Assembly (NCBI GenBank): GCA_029974635.1
Contig: JARKQY010000045.1
Span: 1 to 61,530 of the forward strand
DNA: 61,530 nucleotides
Reading direction: 5' to 3'
Source: Bacillota bacterium
Lineage (GTDB): Bacteria > Bacillota > UBA4882 > UBA8346
Made by a program: the position numbers and the translations under genes. Positions 34,476 to 43,457 of the stretch are shown here, one piece after another; the first letter of the stretch is position 1; each line of letters opens with the position of its first letter. A model generated the notes under the pieces. The model was not told where the DNA came from, searched no databases, and worked only from the letters and a program-made list of their open reading frames with translations.

Positions 34476-35924
34476 TCAAACGCCTTCAATATTCTTAAGT
34501 ACCCGTTCAAACCGCACCAGCGCATCGTCGATGACCGCATCGGTGTCTGCCAGGCTGGTATACATTCGACTCCCGGCCAAAGTCACCAAACCTTCGGCCA
34601 TATAAGCTGCGCCCATTTCCTCCATGCTATGCTTCCGTTTTTTAATCTCCGCCAGGGAACCCAGGCTGAATAAGTTTACAAACATAGCGCCGGAGGTTTC
34701 CAAATGGCAGATGGAGCCTTGATTATAAGCCACAAAAGGCAGATGGTATTTTTCAATGATTTGGGCCAGACCCTTGGTTAACCTATCGCCGGCTTTCCCC
34801 GCGATTTCACAGGCATTCGTCCGTTCAATTTCCAGGATGGTAAAATAACCGGCAGCAGCGCTTAAAGGACTGGCGGCCAAGGTACCCCCTGCATATGCTC
34901 TTTTTTTACCGGCTTCGAGGCCGGCCGCAAGGTGGGCCATTAAATCTTTCCGGCCGCCGACCCCGCCGGCTCCAGGATACCCGCCGGCAATAATTTTCCC
35001 GAATACGGTCAGATCCGGTCGGATCTCAAAATAACCTTGAGCGCCGCCCAGGCCCAGCCGGAACCCGGTTACCACTTCGTCAAAAATCAGCAAGGCACCG
35101 TATTTATCGCAAAGCTCCCTGACCTGCCGGTTATATTCTTGCGTCACCGGCCTGGTTCCGCTTTCCGGACCCACCGGTTCCAAAATCACCGCGGCAGTTC
35201 CACCCAGCAACTTGTTTTGGATTAACTTAAGTTCCAGCGTCCGTATACGGTTGGGGAAAACTTCTTGAGTATGTTGTGAACAGCCTCTGGGAATTCCATG
35301 GGCCTCAAACCGGCCGGTTCTGGGAAGATGAAGCCCATAAACCATTTGATCGCTCCATCCATGGTATGCTCCGCCTACTTTGATCACTTTTTTCTTGCCC
35401 GTGGCCAGCCTGGCGATACGGATGGCGGCCATAACAGCCTCGGTACCGCTGCCCAGCATCCGGAACATCTCCACGGACGGCATATGCTTATTGATAAGTT
35501 TGGCAATGGACAGTTCGTATTCATGAAATAATCCGGTAACCGGGCCGCATTCCTCCATCAGTTTGATTACTTTTTCCTGAACCGGCTGGTAATTGCTTCC
35601 CAGGATAGTCGGACCGCCGGCCTGTAAAAAATCAATATACCGGTTATCATCGGCATCCCATAAATATGGGCCCTCCGCCTTCCGGATCACAATGGGAAAA
35701 GGATAATTAAAAGCCAAATTATGCTGAACTCCCCCTGGGATATACTTTCGAGCCTCTTCAATCATCTTTTTGGAGGCGGCGCATTTTGTATCAAAATAAT
35801 CCAAGTAACTCTTCATGGCCTCCCGTTTTATCGGCCACAGGGGTTGTTTGACCAGCTTAGCGAGTTTTTCATATATGTCGTTGGTATCATGCCATTTGGA
35901 AATGGAATAGCCTTTCTTTTCCAT
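34476..35924 (-). CDS. Class III (glutamate-1-semialdehyde-type) aminotransferase
   Basis: 482-aa PLP enzyme of the GSA/class III group. Visible are RMLGSGTEAVMAAIRIAR (PLP phosphate), GGAYHGWSD, LIFDEVVTGFRLG (Asp to the pyridine N) and the PLP Lys in VFGKIIAGGYP. The N-terminal about 45 residues are an extension beyond typical GSA aminomutase. Without other heme genes nearby, a role in the sugar operon (amine or aminoketone handling) is more likely than tetrapyrrole synthesis. ATG 35924 behind GGAGG. Last gene of the FGGY operon. Confidence 0.85.
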   Translation of the reverse strand: MEKKGYSISKWHDTNDIYEKLAKLVKQPLWPIKREAMKSYLDYFDTKCAASKKMIEEARKYIPGGVQHNLAFNYPFPIVIRKAEGPYLWDADDNRYIDFLQAGGPTILGSNYQPVQEKVIKLMEECGPVTGLFHEYELSIAKLINKHMPSVEMFRMLGSGTEAVMAAIRIARLATGKKKVIKVGGAYHGWSDQMVYGLHLPRTGRFEAHGIPRGCSQHTQEVFPNRIRTLELKLIQNKLLGGTAAVILEPVGPESGTRPVTQEYNRQVRELCDKYGALLIFDEVVTGFRLGLGGAQGYFEIRPDLTVFGKIIAGGYPGAGGVGGRKDLMAHLAAGLEAGKKRAYAGGTLAASPLSAAAGYFTILEIERTNACEIAGKAGDRLTKGLAQIIEKYHLPFVAYNQGSICHLETSGAMFVNLFSLGSLAEIKKRKHSMEEMGAAYMAEGLVTLAGSRMYTSLADTDAVIDDALVRFERVLKNIEGV

Positions 35925-35937
35925 GATTTTCGCCTCC

Positions 35938-36546
35938 TTATTTTGGATTATTTTCCTTGATGCCGCTGCACAAAATTTTTAGAAGGGAATCAAGCTCACC
36001 AACCGTCCCCGGGCGTCCGCCAAATTCAAACCATTTAAACATAACCCCGTAAAGAGAACCAAGCAACGAAGTTGCAATATCAGTTGCCGTAAATTTGTCA
36101 GTTATTTCGCCGCTTTTCTGGCCTTCTTTTACAAGATTTTCAAGTAAGTCATTGATTTTAACGAACGGAGAAGGCATTTCACCGGTATTAATAATTGATG
36201 TAACCAGCACTCTCCCGGTAAGATGAAGATACGGAATGGAATCCTCCAGAAGGCGTTCCAGTATCATTCGTATTTTGTCAATTGAGCCGGAGCAACCACT
36301 TAGTTCTTCTGCGGCGAAAAAAAGGATATCCTCCACCTCTTCTTCGGCAATTCCGGTCAATAGTGAATCTTTGCTGGTGAAATGATTAAAAAAAGTACCT
36401 TTGGATACATCGGCTTGGTCGGTAATCTCCTCAACCGATGTATTCTCAAACCCCTTTTTCTCAAACAGATACCGGGCCGCGTGCAAGATACTGTCCTTGG
36501 TCTCCTGTTTTTTTCGTTCCCGCCTGGAGACCTTGTTGCTCTCCAT
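35938..36546 (-). CDS. TetR-family transcriptional regulator
   Basis: 202 aa. N-terminal TetR HTH (residues 10-60; TKDSILHAARYLFEKKGFEN, then SKGTFFNHFTSKDSL) and a C-terminal ligand and dimer domain. It lies inside the sugar operon between the aldolase and the aminotransferase, with 13-17 bp gaps, so it probably autoregulates. The 16-bp palindrome in the operon promoter (40115-40130) is a candidate operator. Ligand unknown. Confidence 0.9.
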   Translation of the reverse strand: MESNKVSRRERKKQETKDSILHAARYLFEKKGFENTSVEEITDQADVSKGTFFNHFTSKDSLLTGIAEEEVEDILFFAAEELSGCSGSIDKIRMILERLLEDSIPYLHLTGRVLVTSIINTGEMPSPFVKINDLLENLVKEGQKSGEITDKFTATDIATSLLGSLYGVMFKWFEFGGRPGTVGELDSLLKILCSGIKENNPK

Positions 36547-36563
36547 GATTCTCTCCTATCAAT

Positions 36564-37244
36564 TCATGTCTTTTTCAGCTTCGAATATTTCCGCAAGTAA
36601 TATTCGTGAATGATTCTGGCTTCGAGCCCTCCAATGGGCACTCCGCCGCCGAGAAATTCCGCTTCAATAAAAGTCCGGCAAGATTTCTCCAGGATTTCGC
36701 AGGTAACAAAGGCTTCATTCATATCTCTACCCAAACATATTGCGCCATGATTGGCCAAAAGGGCGGCGTTTCTCCCCACTAAAGCCTTTAACGCACATTT
36801 GACTAGTTTTTTCGTGCTGGAGATAGCGTAATCAGCTACCCGGAGCGACGGTCCAATAATTTGGGCCATATCATCAAGAAGCGGAGGAACTTCACGGCGG
36901 GCGGCAGCTACGGTACAAGCATTTGGCGAATGAGTGTGAATTATTGCCCGGATCTCTTTGCGGTTTTTATATATTGCGGCATGTAATCCTTTTTCCGAAG
37001 AAGGTTTGTTATCCCCGGCAGTTTCAAAGGTTAAATCATTAATATTTACCAGCACCATATCTTCGGGGGTCAGAATTTCGTACTCTTTACCGCTGGGAGT
37101 AATGATCATATAGTCGTCCGATAATTTCTGGCTGATATTTCCCCAGGTTCCGGAGACCAAACCGCTTTGCAGCAACTTTTTACCGGTATTACAAACAATC
37201 TCCCGGGCTTCGTATACTATTGCGGAATCCATTGTCATATTCAT
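36564..37244 (-). CDS. Class II aldolase/adducin-family protein (fuculose-phosphate aldolase-like)
   Basis: 226-aa zinc-dependent aldolase-fold protein. Zn ligands are visible in HTHSPNACTVA and NHGAICLG; the N-terminal SGTWGNIS and ITPSGKEY are phosphate- and substrate-binding words of the L-fuculose-1-P/L-ribulose-5-P group. Epimerases of this fold exist as well, so cleavage versus epimerisation is not settled. The start overlaps the MFS stop (ATGA). Together with the FGGY kinase it suggests phosphorylation then retro-aldol cleavage of a ketose. Confidence 0.87.
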   Translation of the reverse strand: MNMTMDSAIVYEAREIVCNTGKKLLQSGLVSGTWGNISQKLSDDYMIITPSGKEYEILTPEDMVLVNINDLTFETAGDNKPSSEKGLHAAIYKNRKEIRAIIHTHSPNACTVAAARREVPPLLDDMAQIIGPSLRVADYAISSTKKLVKCALKALVGRNAALLANHGAICLGRDMNEAFVTCEILEKSCRTFIEAEFLGGGVPIGGLEARIIHEYYLRKYSKLKKT

Positions 37245-38458
37245 TGCGCGGCTCCTTTCACCAAGTCCGATTCTGTAATCCGGGTTGCCGTAATAAATGA
37301 AATCAACAGTAATGCTCCGAGGATTATCAAGGATAATGTCATTTCACCAGATGAAAAACGTAACAGATCCATTACGTAAATGAAAAATATTCCCGAAATT
37401 TGACCCATGAGCATCAATATCCCGAAAGAAGTTCCTTCTGGCACAGGATAGGCTTTTTCCGCTCCATATTGAAACGCGATGGGCCCCATGCCCATCACAA
37501 AAAAGCCCATTAGAGCCGCTGAAGCCAGTAATAATCCGTAGTTTACCAAAAAGGTCAAACCCAAAAAGCCGGGAACCGCGGCGATAATCGGCCAGATTAA
37601 TAAAGGCCGCCGTTCTTTGATCTTATCGGATATTACCGGCAAAATGATTGCGCCGAGGATTCCCACCACAACCATAATCCCACCGATGAATCCGGCTTGA
37701 ATGGGTGTAATGCCCCGCGGTCGCAACATATCTTCAATCCAGGTCATGACCGCGTTAAAAATTCCCATGACAATAAACACACAAAACAGCAGGTATTTGA
37801 AATCCTTTTTGCGAAAAACAGCCTTCAAATCAGTGGCATTTAACTTATTCACCAATTCATCCCCCGGACCCGGAGGGGTTTTGGGACGCTCCCGGGAGAA
37901 AATAAGAAATATCAATGCGCATACACCGGCTGCATAGCCGTAAAACATCATCATTTTGGAGATACCGTATTGATCTGCAAGCGCGGGTGTAAGAATCATG
38001 GCGATAATCATTCCAAGATATCCTGCCATCGTGGCAATACCTGAAGCTGTAGCCCGTTCATCCACCGGAAACCACCGGGCCGCTACTTTGGTTATGGAAT
38101 TAATTAAAAACGGCTGCCCAATCGCCACTCCAAATTGGGCTAGAACTACAACTTCGAAATTGGCGGCATAGATTCCCCGAATCAATCCGAAAACAGCGGT
38201 AACGATTCCCCCGATCCCCATTGACATGCGGAATCCCTTAGTATCAACCACCCATGATGCCGGAAATGCCATCAGGATATACACTACCATGTAACTCATT
38301 GATAATAAAGCGATACTCAGTGATGAAACACCGTAAAACCTGGAAACCGAACCGGTAATCGGTGCAAAAGTCAGCCAAAACACATTGGTCATGGCCAAAA
38401 TGGGAATCATTGAAAATAAGACAACCCACCGGTATGGATATGTTTGATACCTCTCCAA
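37241..38458 (-). CDS. MFS transporter, probable sugar or organic-solute importer
   Basis: 405-aa, 12-segment MFS protein. PASWVVDTKGFRMSMGIGG is the loop 2-3 motif region, and a long central loop (about 190-215) separates the halves. It resembles FLVCR/NarK-like general MFS_1 members; no substrate signature. TTG start at 38458 placed 7 nt after GGAGGTGA. It lies between the kinase and the aldolase in one operon, so it probably imports their substrate. Confidence 0.85.
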   Translation of the reverse strand: MERYQTYPYRWVVLFSMIPILAMTNVFWLTFAPITGSVSRFYGVSSLSIALLSMSYMVVYILMAFPASWVVDTKGFRMSMGIGGIVTAVFGLIRGIYAANFEVVVLAQFGVAIGQPFLINSITKVAARWFPVDERATASGIATMAGYLGMIIAMILTPALADQYGISKMMMFYGYAAGVCALIFLIFSRERPKTPPGPGDELVNKLNATDLKAVFRKKDFKYLLFCVFIVMGIFNAVMTWIEDMLRPRGITPIQAGFIGGIMVVVGILGAIILPVISDKIKERRPLLIWPIIAAVPGFLGLTFLVNYGLLLASAALMGFFVMGMGPIAFQYGAEKAYPVPEGTSFGILMLMGQISGIFFIYVMDLLRFSSGEMTLSLIILGALLLISFITATRITESDLVKGAAQ

Positions 38459-38481
38459 TAAATCACCTCCCGGAATAGATC

Positions 38482-40011
38482 TTAATTACAACTGGAGTTT
38501 ATTTCGGTATATGTCTTTTTAAGTGAATAATAGATCGATTTGTAAGTCTTGAATAACCTATCGTAAATAGGGAAGTTATCTCCTTGAGGGGTATATTGGT
38601 GTTGGATCTTCGCCAATTGTTTAATGCTTTTAAAGTCCTCATAAATACCCAACCCGACGGCGGCACACATTGCCGCGCCTAAAGCTCCGGCCATGGTGGG
38701 TTGTTCAAGGACTTCAATCCGCCGCTGGGTGACATCGGCAATAATCTGCATCCATTGTTTATCTTGAGCTCCCCCGCCGATAACTTTGATCACCGGCATT
38801 GTAAACCCAAAATCTTTCCGGTAATTTTCCAGTATCCAGCGCAAGTTATAAGCCACACCTTCATATACCGATCGCATTAGATGTTCCCGGGTGTGGGTAT
38901 GGTTCATATTGAACAAAGTCGCCCGGGTGGTGGTAGAGCTTACCGGACATCGTTCCCCCAGCATCCACGGGGTGCAGATGAGTCCGTCGGAACCGGGCGG
39001 CACCATTTCAACATGTTTATCCATATGGTCATAGATATTAGGAATACCCGGGTCTTGCTGTTCATGACGGTAGAATTGATCAGCGATCCATTTGATACAA
39101 GAACCCGCTGCTTCAGTAATACCCACAACGATATGCATCTCCGGATCCGCTGCCTGCAAGCAAACAGCCGCATGCTTAAACTGTTGCTCCTTTTTGGCCG
39201 ACACGCCAAGCCAGGCGGATGTGCCAAGATAAATATGGCTTTCACCGTCTTCTACCGCGCTGGAACCCACCGCCGCGCTTTGCGTATCGTCACATCCGCC
39301 AAAAACCGGCGTCCCTTCAAGAAGTCCAAAAGCACCGGCAGCCTCTTTTGTAAGCCCGCCTATCCTATCCACCGACCTTACCAGCGGAGGAAGTTTCCGG
39401 TCATCGATACCTGCCGCCCTGAAAAAAAACCGCAGCCAGTCTTTTTTGGAAAGATCAAACCCGTAAGAACAGGCGCCGGACCATTCGGCAACCTTCCGGC
39501 CGGTGGATTTATATTTCAAATAACCGTTGACATCGAGAATGAATTCGGTTTGCCGGTAAACTTGCGGCTCCTCTTGTTTTAGCCACAGCAGTTTCGGAAT
39601 TACATCCTTGCCCATTAATTCGATTCCAACCATCGTTTTAAATACTCTCGCCCCGCCAAATTTCCGCATAATCTGCCGGGCTTGTTTTTCGGCCCGGCCG
39701 TCAACCCAGGTTATATTTGGCCGGAGAACCATACCGGTTTTATCAATGGGAATAATGCCCATCGCCTGAGTAGTATAAACAATGGCGACAATATCTTTGG
39801 GTAAAACCTGTGATTTTTCCATAACGGAGCGGGTGGTTTTCACGACGGCATCCCAGTAATCCGAAGGATTTTGTTCGAACCAATTGGGGTGCGGAGTAAA
39901 AGACGGGTAGACTTCTGATGCGCTGCAGTGAACTTTGCCGGTCACATCAATTAGCACCGCTTTGTTGGAGCTGGTTCCCACATCGTGGGCGATTATGTAC
40001 TGATTACTCAT
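38482..40011 (-). CDS. FGGY-family carbohydrate kinase (xylulokinase-like)
   Basis: 509-aa ATP-dependent sugar kinase. N-terminal HDVGTSSNKAVLID is the phosphate-1 motif; WVDGRAE and GGCDDTQSAAVG lie in the first and second domains, and VIGGGAQDKQWMQIIADV is the FGGY signature 2/adenosine region. It is closest by pattern to xylulose/gluconate-type kinases; the sugar is unknown. Start ATG 40011 with GAGG upstream. First gene of the operon with MFS, aldolase, TetR and aminotransferase, transcribed from the promoter at 40114-40142. Confidence 0.9.
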   Translation of the reverse strand: MSNQYIIAHDVGTSSNKAVLIDVTGKVHCSASEVYPSFTPHPNWFEQNPSDYWDAVVKTTRSVMEKSQVLPKDIVAIVYTTQAMGIIPIDKTGMVLRPNITWVDGRAEKQARQIMRKFGGARVFKTMVGIELMGKDVIPKLLWLKQEEPQVYRQTEFILDVNGYLKYKSTGRKVAEWSGACSYGFDLSKKDWLRFFFRAAGIDDRKLPPLVRSVDRIGGLTKEAAGAFGLLEGTPVFGGCDDTQSAAVGSSAVEDGESHIYLGTSAWLGVSAKKEQQFKHAAVCLQAADPEMHIVVGITEAAGSCIKWIADQFYRHEQQDPGIPNIYDHMDKHVEMVPPGSDGLICTPWMLGERCPVSSTTTRATLFNMNHTHTREHLMRSVYEGVAYNLRWILENYRKDFGFTMPVIKVIGGGAQDKQWMQIIADVTQRRIEVLEQPTMAGALGAAMCAAVGLGIYEDFKSIKQLAKIQHQYTPQGDNFPIYDRLFKTYKSIYYSLKKTYTEINSSCN

Positions 40012-40113
40012 TTTTGGGATACCTCATTTAAGTGGAATTATTGATCATAGCTGCCGATGAGCAATTCGTGATTTGCAAAATAAAAAATCCGGGAAAAGGT
40101 ATCTTTATTAATA

Positions 40114-40142
40114 ATTATACTATAGTATAAAATCGTAATCAA
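40114..40142 (-). promoter_or_regulatory. Promoter and palindromic operator of the FGGY kinase operon
   Basis: On the minus strand TTGATT (40142-40137), a 17-bp spacer, then TATAAT (40119-40114). The perfect 16-bp palindrome TTATACTATAGTATAA (40115-40130) overlaps the -10 and spacer, a typical repressor position. The TetR-family protein of the same operon is the likeliest binder. Confidence 0.65.
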
Positions 40143-40231
40143 GTATATAACAATACAGGAGTTTATTATACATATTACAAACCCCTGTAAATAGGGTTGT
40201 AATAATAATTGGCTGAACGGCGCTAAAACAC

Positions 40232-40257
40232 AAAACCCAGCCATTTTGCTGGGTTTT
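40232..40257 (-). terminator. Intrinsic terminator after rpmA
   Basis: Stem AAAACCCAGC/GCTGGGTTTT with T tracts on both strands. It lies 30 bp past the L27 stop and between two divergently supplied operons, so it could stop transcription from either side. Confidence 0.75.
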
Positions 40258-40287
40258 TAGTCAATACCAAAATTAATCCGGGAAAAA

Positions 40288-40581
40288 TCATGCTGTTACT
40301 TTTCGCTCGGTGTAAACACTGACTTGTTTGTCAGCTTTTCCGACTCTTTCAAAAGTAACAAAGCCATCAATCAAGGCATATAAAGTATCATCCTTACCGA
40401 TACCCACGTTGCTGCCCGGATGAAACTTGGTGCCGCGCTGACGAACCAAGATGCTTCCGGCAGTAACCTCCTGGCCGCCGAACCGTTTCACGCCCAAACG
40501 CTGGGCGTTACTGTCCCGGCCGTTACGGGAGCTACCCACCCCTTTTTTATGGGCAAAAAATTGTAAATCGAAACGAACCAT
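40288..40581 (-). CDS. rpmA: 50S ribosomal protein L27 with cleavable N-terminal extension
   Basis: 97-aa L27. The mature protein begins [15 protein letters not shown], preceded by MVRFDLQFF. The LQFF/AHKKG junction is the site cut by the cysteine protease Prp in Bacillota; the exposed N-terminus reaches the peptidyl-transferase centre. Start ATG 40581 with GGAGG. The protease gene lies directly upstream, 3 bp away, so enzyme and substrate are co-expressed. Confidence 0.97.
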   Translation of the reverse strand: MVRFDLQFFAHKKGVGSSRNGRDSNAQRLGVKRFGGQEVTAGSILVRQRGTKFHPGSNVGIGKDDTLYALIDGFVTFERVGKADKQVSVYTERKVTA

Positions 40582-40584
40582 TGC

Positions 40585-40917
40585 TTACACCTCCAATTCA
40601 CTGATGCTCAAATGCCCGGGATACTGCTTCTGAATTTCATGTAAACCGATAAGCATCATTTCAATGATAACATTCGACCGTTCAAGTTGAGACGGGTCAT
40701 TTATCCAACTGCATTCAAAAAAGGCCTTCTCATAATCTTGATCTACTTCCAGCTTTAGGGACGTCAATTTATCCAAAGCCAATGCCGCGGTAAACGTTAA
40801 AGCGGAAATACCAGCGCAAGCGATATCGTATCCCGCTTCCGCATAACCCGCATGTCCGTGACTGATAAAACCGCAGTACCATCCGCCGGCGTCTTTTTTG
40901 ACAACAACCAAATTCAT
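40585..40917 (-). CDS. prp: Ribosomal-processing cysteine protease Prp
   Basis: 110-aa protease that removes the N-terminal extension of L27. The catalytic pair is in [20 protein letters not shown]: His in the first GHAGY and Cys in IACAGIS. Length and position between rplU and rpmA are those of the family. The start overlaps the L21 stop (TAATGA-type junction). It is essential where L27 has the extension. Confidence 0.93.
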   Translation of the reverse strand: MNLVVVKKDAGGWYCGFISHGHAGYAEAGYDIACAGISALTFTAALALDKLTSLKLEVDQDYEKAFFECSWINDPSQLERSNVIIEMMLIGLHEIQKQYPGHLSISELEV

Positions 40918-41498
40918 TAGTCTTCGGTTTCCGTTTTTTTGGACCGGGCTGCGGTCTTTTTCATCGGCTTTTCTTCCGCGGTCGCAGCAATTTCAGTCTT
41001 TTTAGCACTTGTTGCGGTTTTCTTGGCCGGTTTTTCGGCGGTGGTTGCAGCCGCATCCGTCTTTTTAGCAGCGGCTTTTTTTACAGTCGCGGTTTCAGCA
41101 GTCTCTTTTACAACCTCTTTTTTGGCCGGTTTTACTTCGCTAACGGCCGTCTCAGTTTCCGCCGGTTTGGTTTGTTTCGGAGCCTTACCTTCCCGGGAAA
41201 TGCTTTCCACCAGTAAACTGGTGAATGGCTGCCGGTGACCGTAACGCTTCCGGATATTTTTCTTGGCTTTATAATGAAATACCAAAATCTTTTTCTCTTT
41301 ATCCTGCTGTAACACTTTACATGAAACAACAGCGCCATCGACTACCGGAGTACCCACATAAATTTTTTCGCCGCCGAGCATGAGCACTTTATCAATAACA
41401 ACGGTAGATCCGACTGCGGCGTTAATCTTTTCAACCCTGACAACATCACCTTCGGAAACCCGGTATTGCTTTCCGCCAGATTCAATAATCGCATACAT
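40917..41498 (-). CDS. rplU: 50S ribosomal protein L21 with long Lys/Ala-rich C-terminal tail
   Basis: 193 aa, about twice the usual length. Residues 1-104 are normal L21 (MYAIIESGGKQYRV, HYKAKKN.RKRYGHRQPFT). Residues about 105-193 form a low-complexity tail of repeated AEKPxKKTA and KKTE words, like histone H1 or RNA-binding tails. Start ATG 41498 with GGAGG; the frame stays open upstream to 41573 but without support. The tail probably protrudes from the ribosome; its role is unknown. Confidence 0.93.
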   Translation of the reverse strand: MYAIIESGGKQYRVSEGDVVRVEKINAAVGSTVVIDKVLMLGGEKIYVGTPVVDGAVVSCKVLQQDKEKKILVFHYKAKKNIRKRYGHRQPFTSLLVESISREGKAPKQTKPAETETAVSEVKPAKKEVVKETAETATVKKAAAKKTDAAATTAEKPAKKTATSAKKTEIAATAEEKPMKKTAARSKKTETED

Positions 41499-41704
41499 CT
41501 TCTTTACACCTCCCTGCTTCAGACTCGCCGATCCGGTATACTCAAACGGCGGTTCCTCGCGGCCCCGTTTCAAGTAATTTTCAACCTTTTCGAGCGGTTT
41601 AGCGCATCAACCGCAAGGATCCAAGGGTTAGACGAAAATACAAACCGTCAATGGATAGCTCTTACGAATCATTGCGCCTCAGGGTCGTAAAACCCACAAA
41701 GTTA

Positions 41705-41733
41705 ATATTAACATTTCTCTCCGAAGAAGTCAA
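41705..41733 (-). promoter_or_regulatory. Promoter of the rplU-prp-rpmA operon and its leader
   Basis: Minus strand TTGACT (41733-41728), 17-bp spacer, TAATAT (41710-41705). About 200 nt of untranslated leader follow before rplU, including a stem GCGGTT/AACCGC near 41600-41617. L21 leaders in Bacillota can be autoregulatory; I could not match this one to a known fold. Confidence 0.5.
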
Positions 41734-41765
41734 TAAAAAACGGGGAAAAACGGATTTGTAAACCG

Positions 41766-43457
41766 CTACACCAGGTTTAGGATCTTGCCTTTCGCATAAG
41801 TGCGGAAAGTTTTGGTAATCAAAACTTTAATGGTTCTGCCAATATAGGAACCGGCGCCTTCAATATTGATGATATATCCTTCAATACGGGCAATCCCGTC
41901 ATTGGGATTGGCAATATGCGATTCAATAATTCGCAGCTCCACCTCTATACCTTCCTGGACGGGAAGAGCCAACGCTTCAATTTCACCCTTACTGCCGCTG
42001 GCGATTAACTTTACCTGATTGGAGCTCAGATTTTCCTGGCCTTTGATAAAGAGAGTTTTATTCAAATTATGCTCGATTTTTTCAAGATTTACACCGCTTG
42101 GTCCGATAAGTAACGATCCCACCTGGGGATTTACCGAAAGCAATAGAGCTTCATCGGGATTTTTCTGGACGATTTGTTGAATCACCCGCAATACCTGACT
42201 GGCTAAATTTTCAATGGAAATCCGGTAACCCGTGCCTTCGCAATATTCACACTCCACCTGTAAAATCTCCCGCAAACTTTGCTTCACTTTTTTACGGGTC
42301 AACTCTAGAAGACCCAGGGAGGTAAATCCCAAAATATTGGCTTTGATTTTATCCCGTTCAAATTCGGTTTTCAATTTTTCGATGACCCGATCCCGTTCGG
42401 CATCGGAGGTCATATCAATAAAATCAATCAAGATAATTCCCGCCAGATTACGGAGCCGGATCTGCCGCGCAATTTGAGTCGCAGCCATTAGGTTGGTTTG
42501 AAACACGGTATCTTCCAAGCTGATTGTTCCGGTAAATTTACCGGTATTCACATCAATGACCGTCAAGGCCTCAGTCTGATCAAAGACCAGATATGCGCCG
42601 GAATCAAGCCATACCTTACGGTGAAGCGCTTTTTCCAATTGGGCGTCGATGTTGAAACTATCGAAGAGAGGATGCTGGTCGCCATAAAGCTGTACTTTAT
42701 TGCGTAGTGAAGGTGCCAATGTTTTGACTAAATCAGTGGCCCTGGCATAGTTCTCCAAATCATCAATCAGCAACCGGTGAATATCTTTGCTCAAATAATC
42801 CCGCAGTACCCGGTATAAGAGATCATGGTCCTTATATAGCAAAGAAGGGCTGGGGCCTTTCTTTACTCTTTTTTGTATTTTTTTCCAAATATTGATCAGA
42901 AATTCATAATCGCTTTGTAACTCGGCCGCTTCTACTTCTTCCGCCGCCGTTCGAACGATAAGACCTACATCCGGAGCCTTAAACTTGGCAACGACGCCTT
43001 TTAATCTTTCCCGTTCGGCTTCATCTTCAATCCGCCGCGAGATCCCGATGTAGTCCACCGAAGGCAATAAAACCAGATACCGGCCGGGAAGTGTGATCTG
43101 GGTGACGACCCGGGCGCCTTTGGTGCCGATGGGCTCCTTGATCATCTGTACAATTATCTCTTGCCCTTCCCGGAGCAGATCACTAATGGAAAGGCTCTTA
43201 AAGTCCAACGGGGTATCGGACTCGTTCTCTTTGGGAATAACATCATCCACATATAAAAAAGCGTTTTTTTCTTCCCCGATATCAATGAAAGCGGCTTGCA
43301 TACCCGGAAGAACATTTTTTACCTTGCCCCGGTAAATATTACCGGCCCGCCGTTGTTCATCGGCTTTTTCCACCGAGAACTCAACCAGCGCTCCATCTTC
43401 CAAGATGGCGACCCGTATTTCATTGACTCCGATATTGACCAAAATTTCTTTAATCAT
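41766..43457 (-). CDS. rng: Ribonuclease E/G family endoribonuclease
   Basis: 563-aa single-strand-specific endoribonuclease. N-terminal S1 domain (about 35-120; RGKVKNVLPGMQAAFIDIG), then the RNase H-like/DNase I-like catalytic core with VIDVNTGKFTG and IILIDFIDM (catalytic Asp residues), and the Zn-link CEYCEGTG (CxxC). It lacks the long C-terminal degradosome scaffold, so it is RNase G-like. The start at 43457 (MIKEILVN) follows AGGGAAT. It overlaps the DUF2344 gene by 8 bp. Position upstream of rplU is conserved in many Bacillota. Confidence 0.93.
   Translation of the reverse strand: MIKEILVNIGVNEIRVAILEDGALVEFSVEKADEQRRAGNIYRGKVKNVLPGMQAAFIDIGEEKNAFLYVDDVIPKENESDTPLDFKSLSISDLLREGQEIIVQMIKEPIGTKGARVVTQITLPGRYLVLLPSVDYIGISRRIEDEAERERLKGVVAKFKAPDVGLIVRTAAEEVEAAELQSDYEFLINIWKKIQKRVKKGPSPSLLYKDHDLLYRVLRDYLSKDIHRLLIDDLENYARATDLVKTLAPSLRNKVQLYGDQHPLFDSFNIDAQLEKALHRKVWLDSGAYLVFDQTEALTVIDVNTGKFTGTISLEDTVFQTNLMAATQIARQIRLRNLAGIILIDFIDMTSDAERDRVIEKLKTEFERDKIKANILGFTSLGLLELTRKKVKQSLREILQVECEYCEGTGYRISIENLASQVLRVIQQIVQKNPDEALLLSVNPQVGSLLIGPSGVNLEKIEHNLNKTLFIKGQENLSSNQVKLIASGSKGEIEALALPVQEGIEVELRIIESHIANPNDGIARIEGYIINIEGAGSYIGRTIKVLITKTFRTYAKGKILNLV

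Noticed and set aside
38881..39582. 233-codon plus-strand frame inside the FGGY kinase
   Set aside because: It is the antisense of a well-supported kinase domain and has no independent evidence.
40038..40244. 68-codon minus-strand frame upstream of the FGGY kinase
   Set aside because: It covers the promoter, the palindromic operator and the rpmA terminator.
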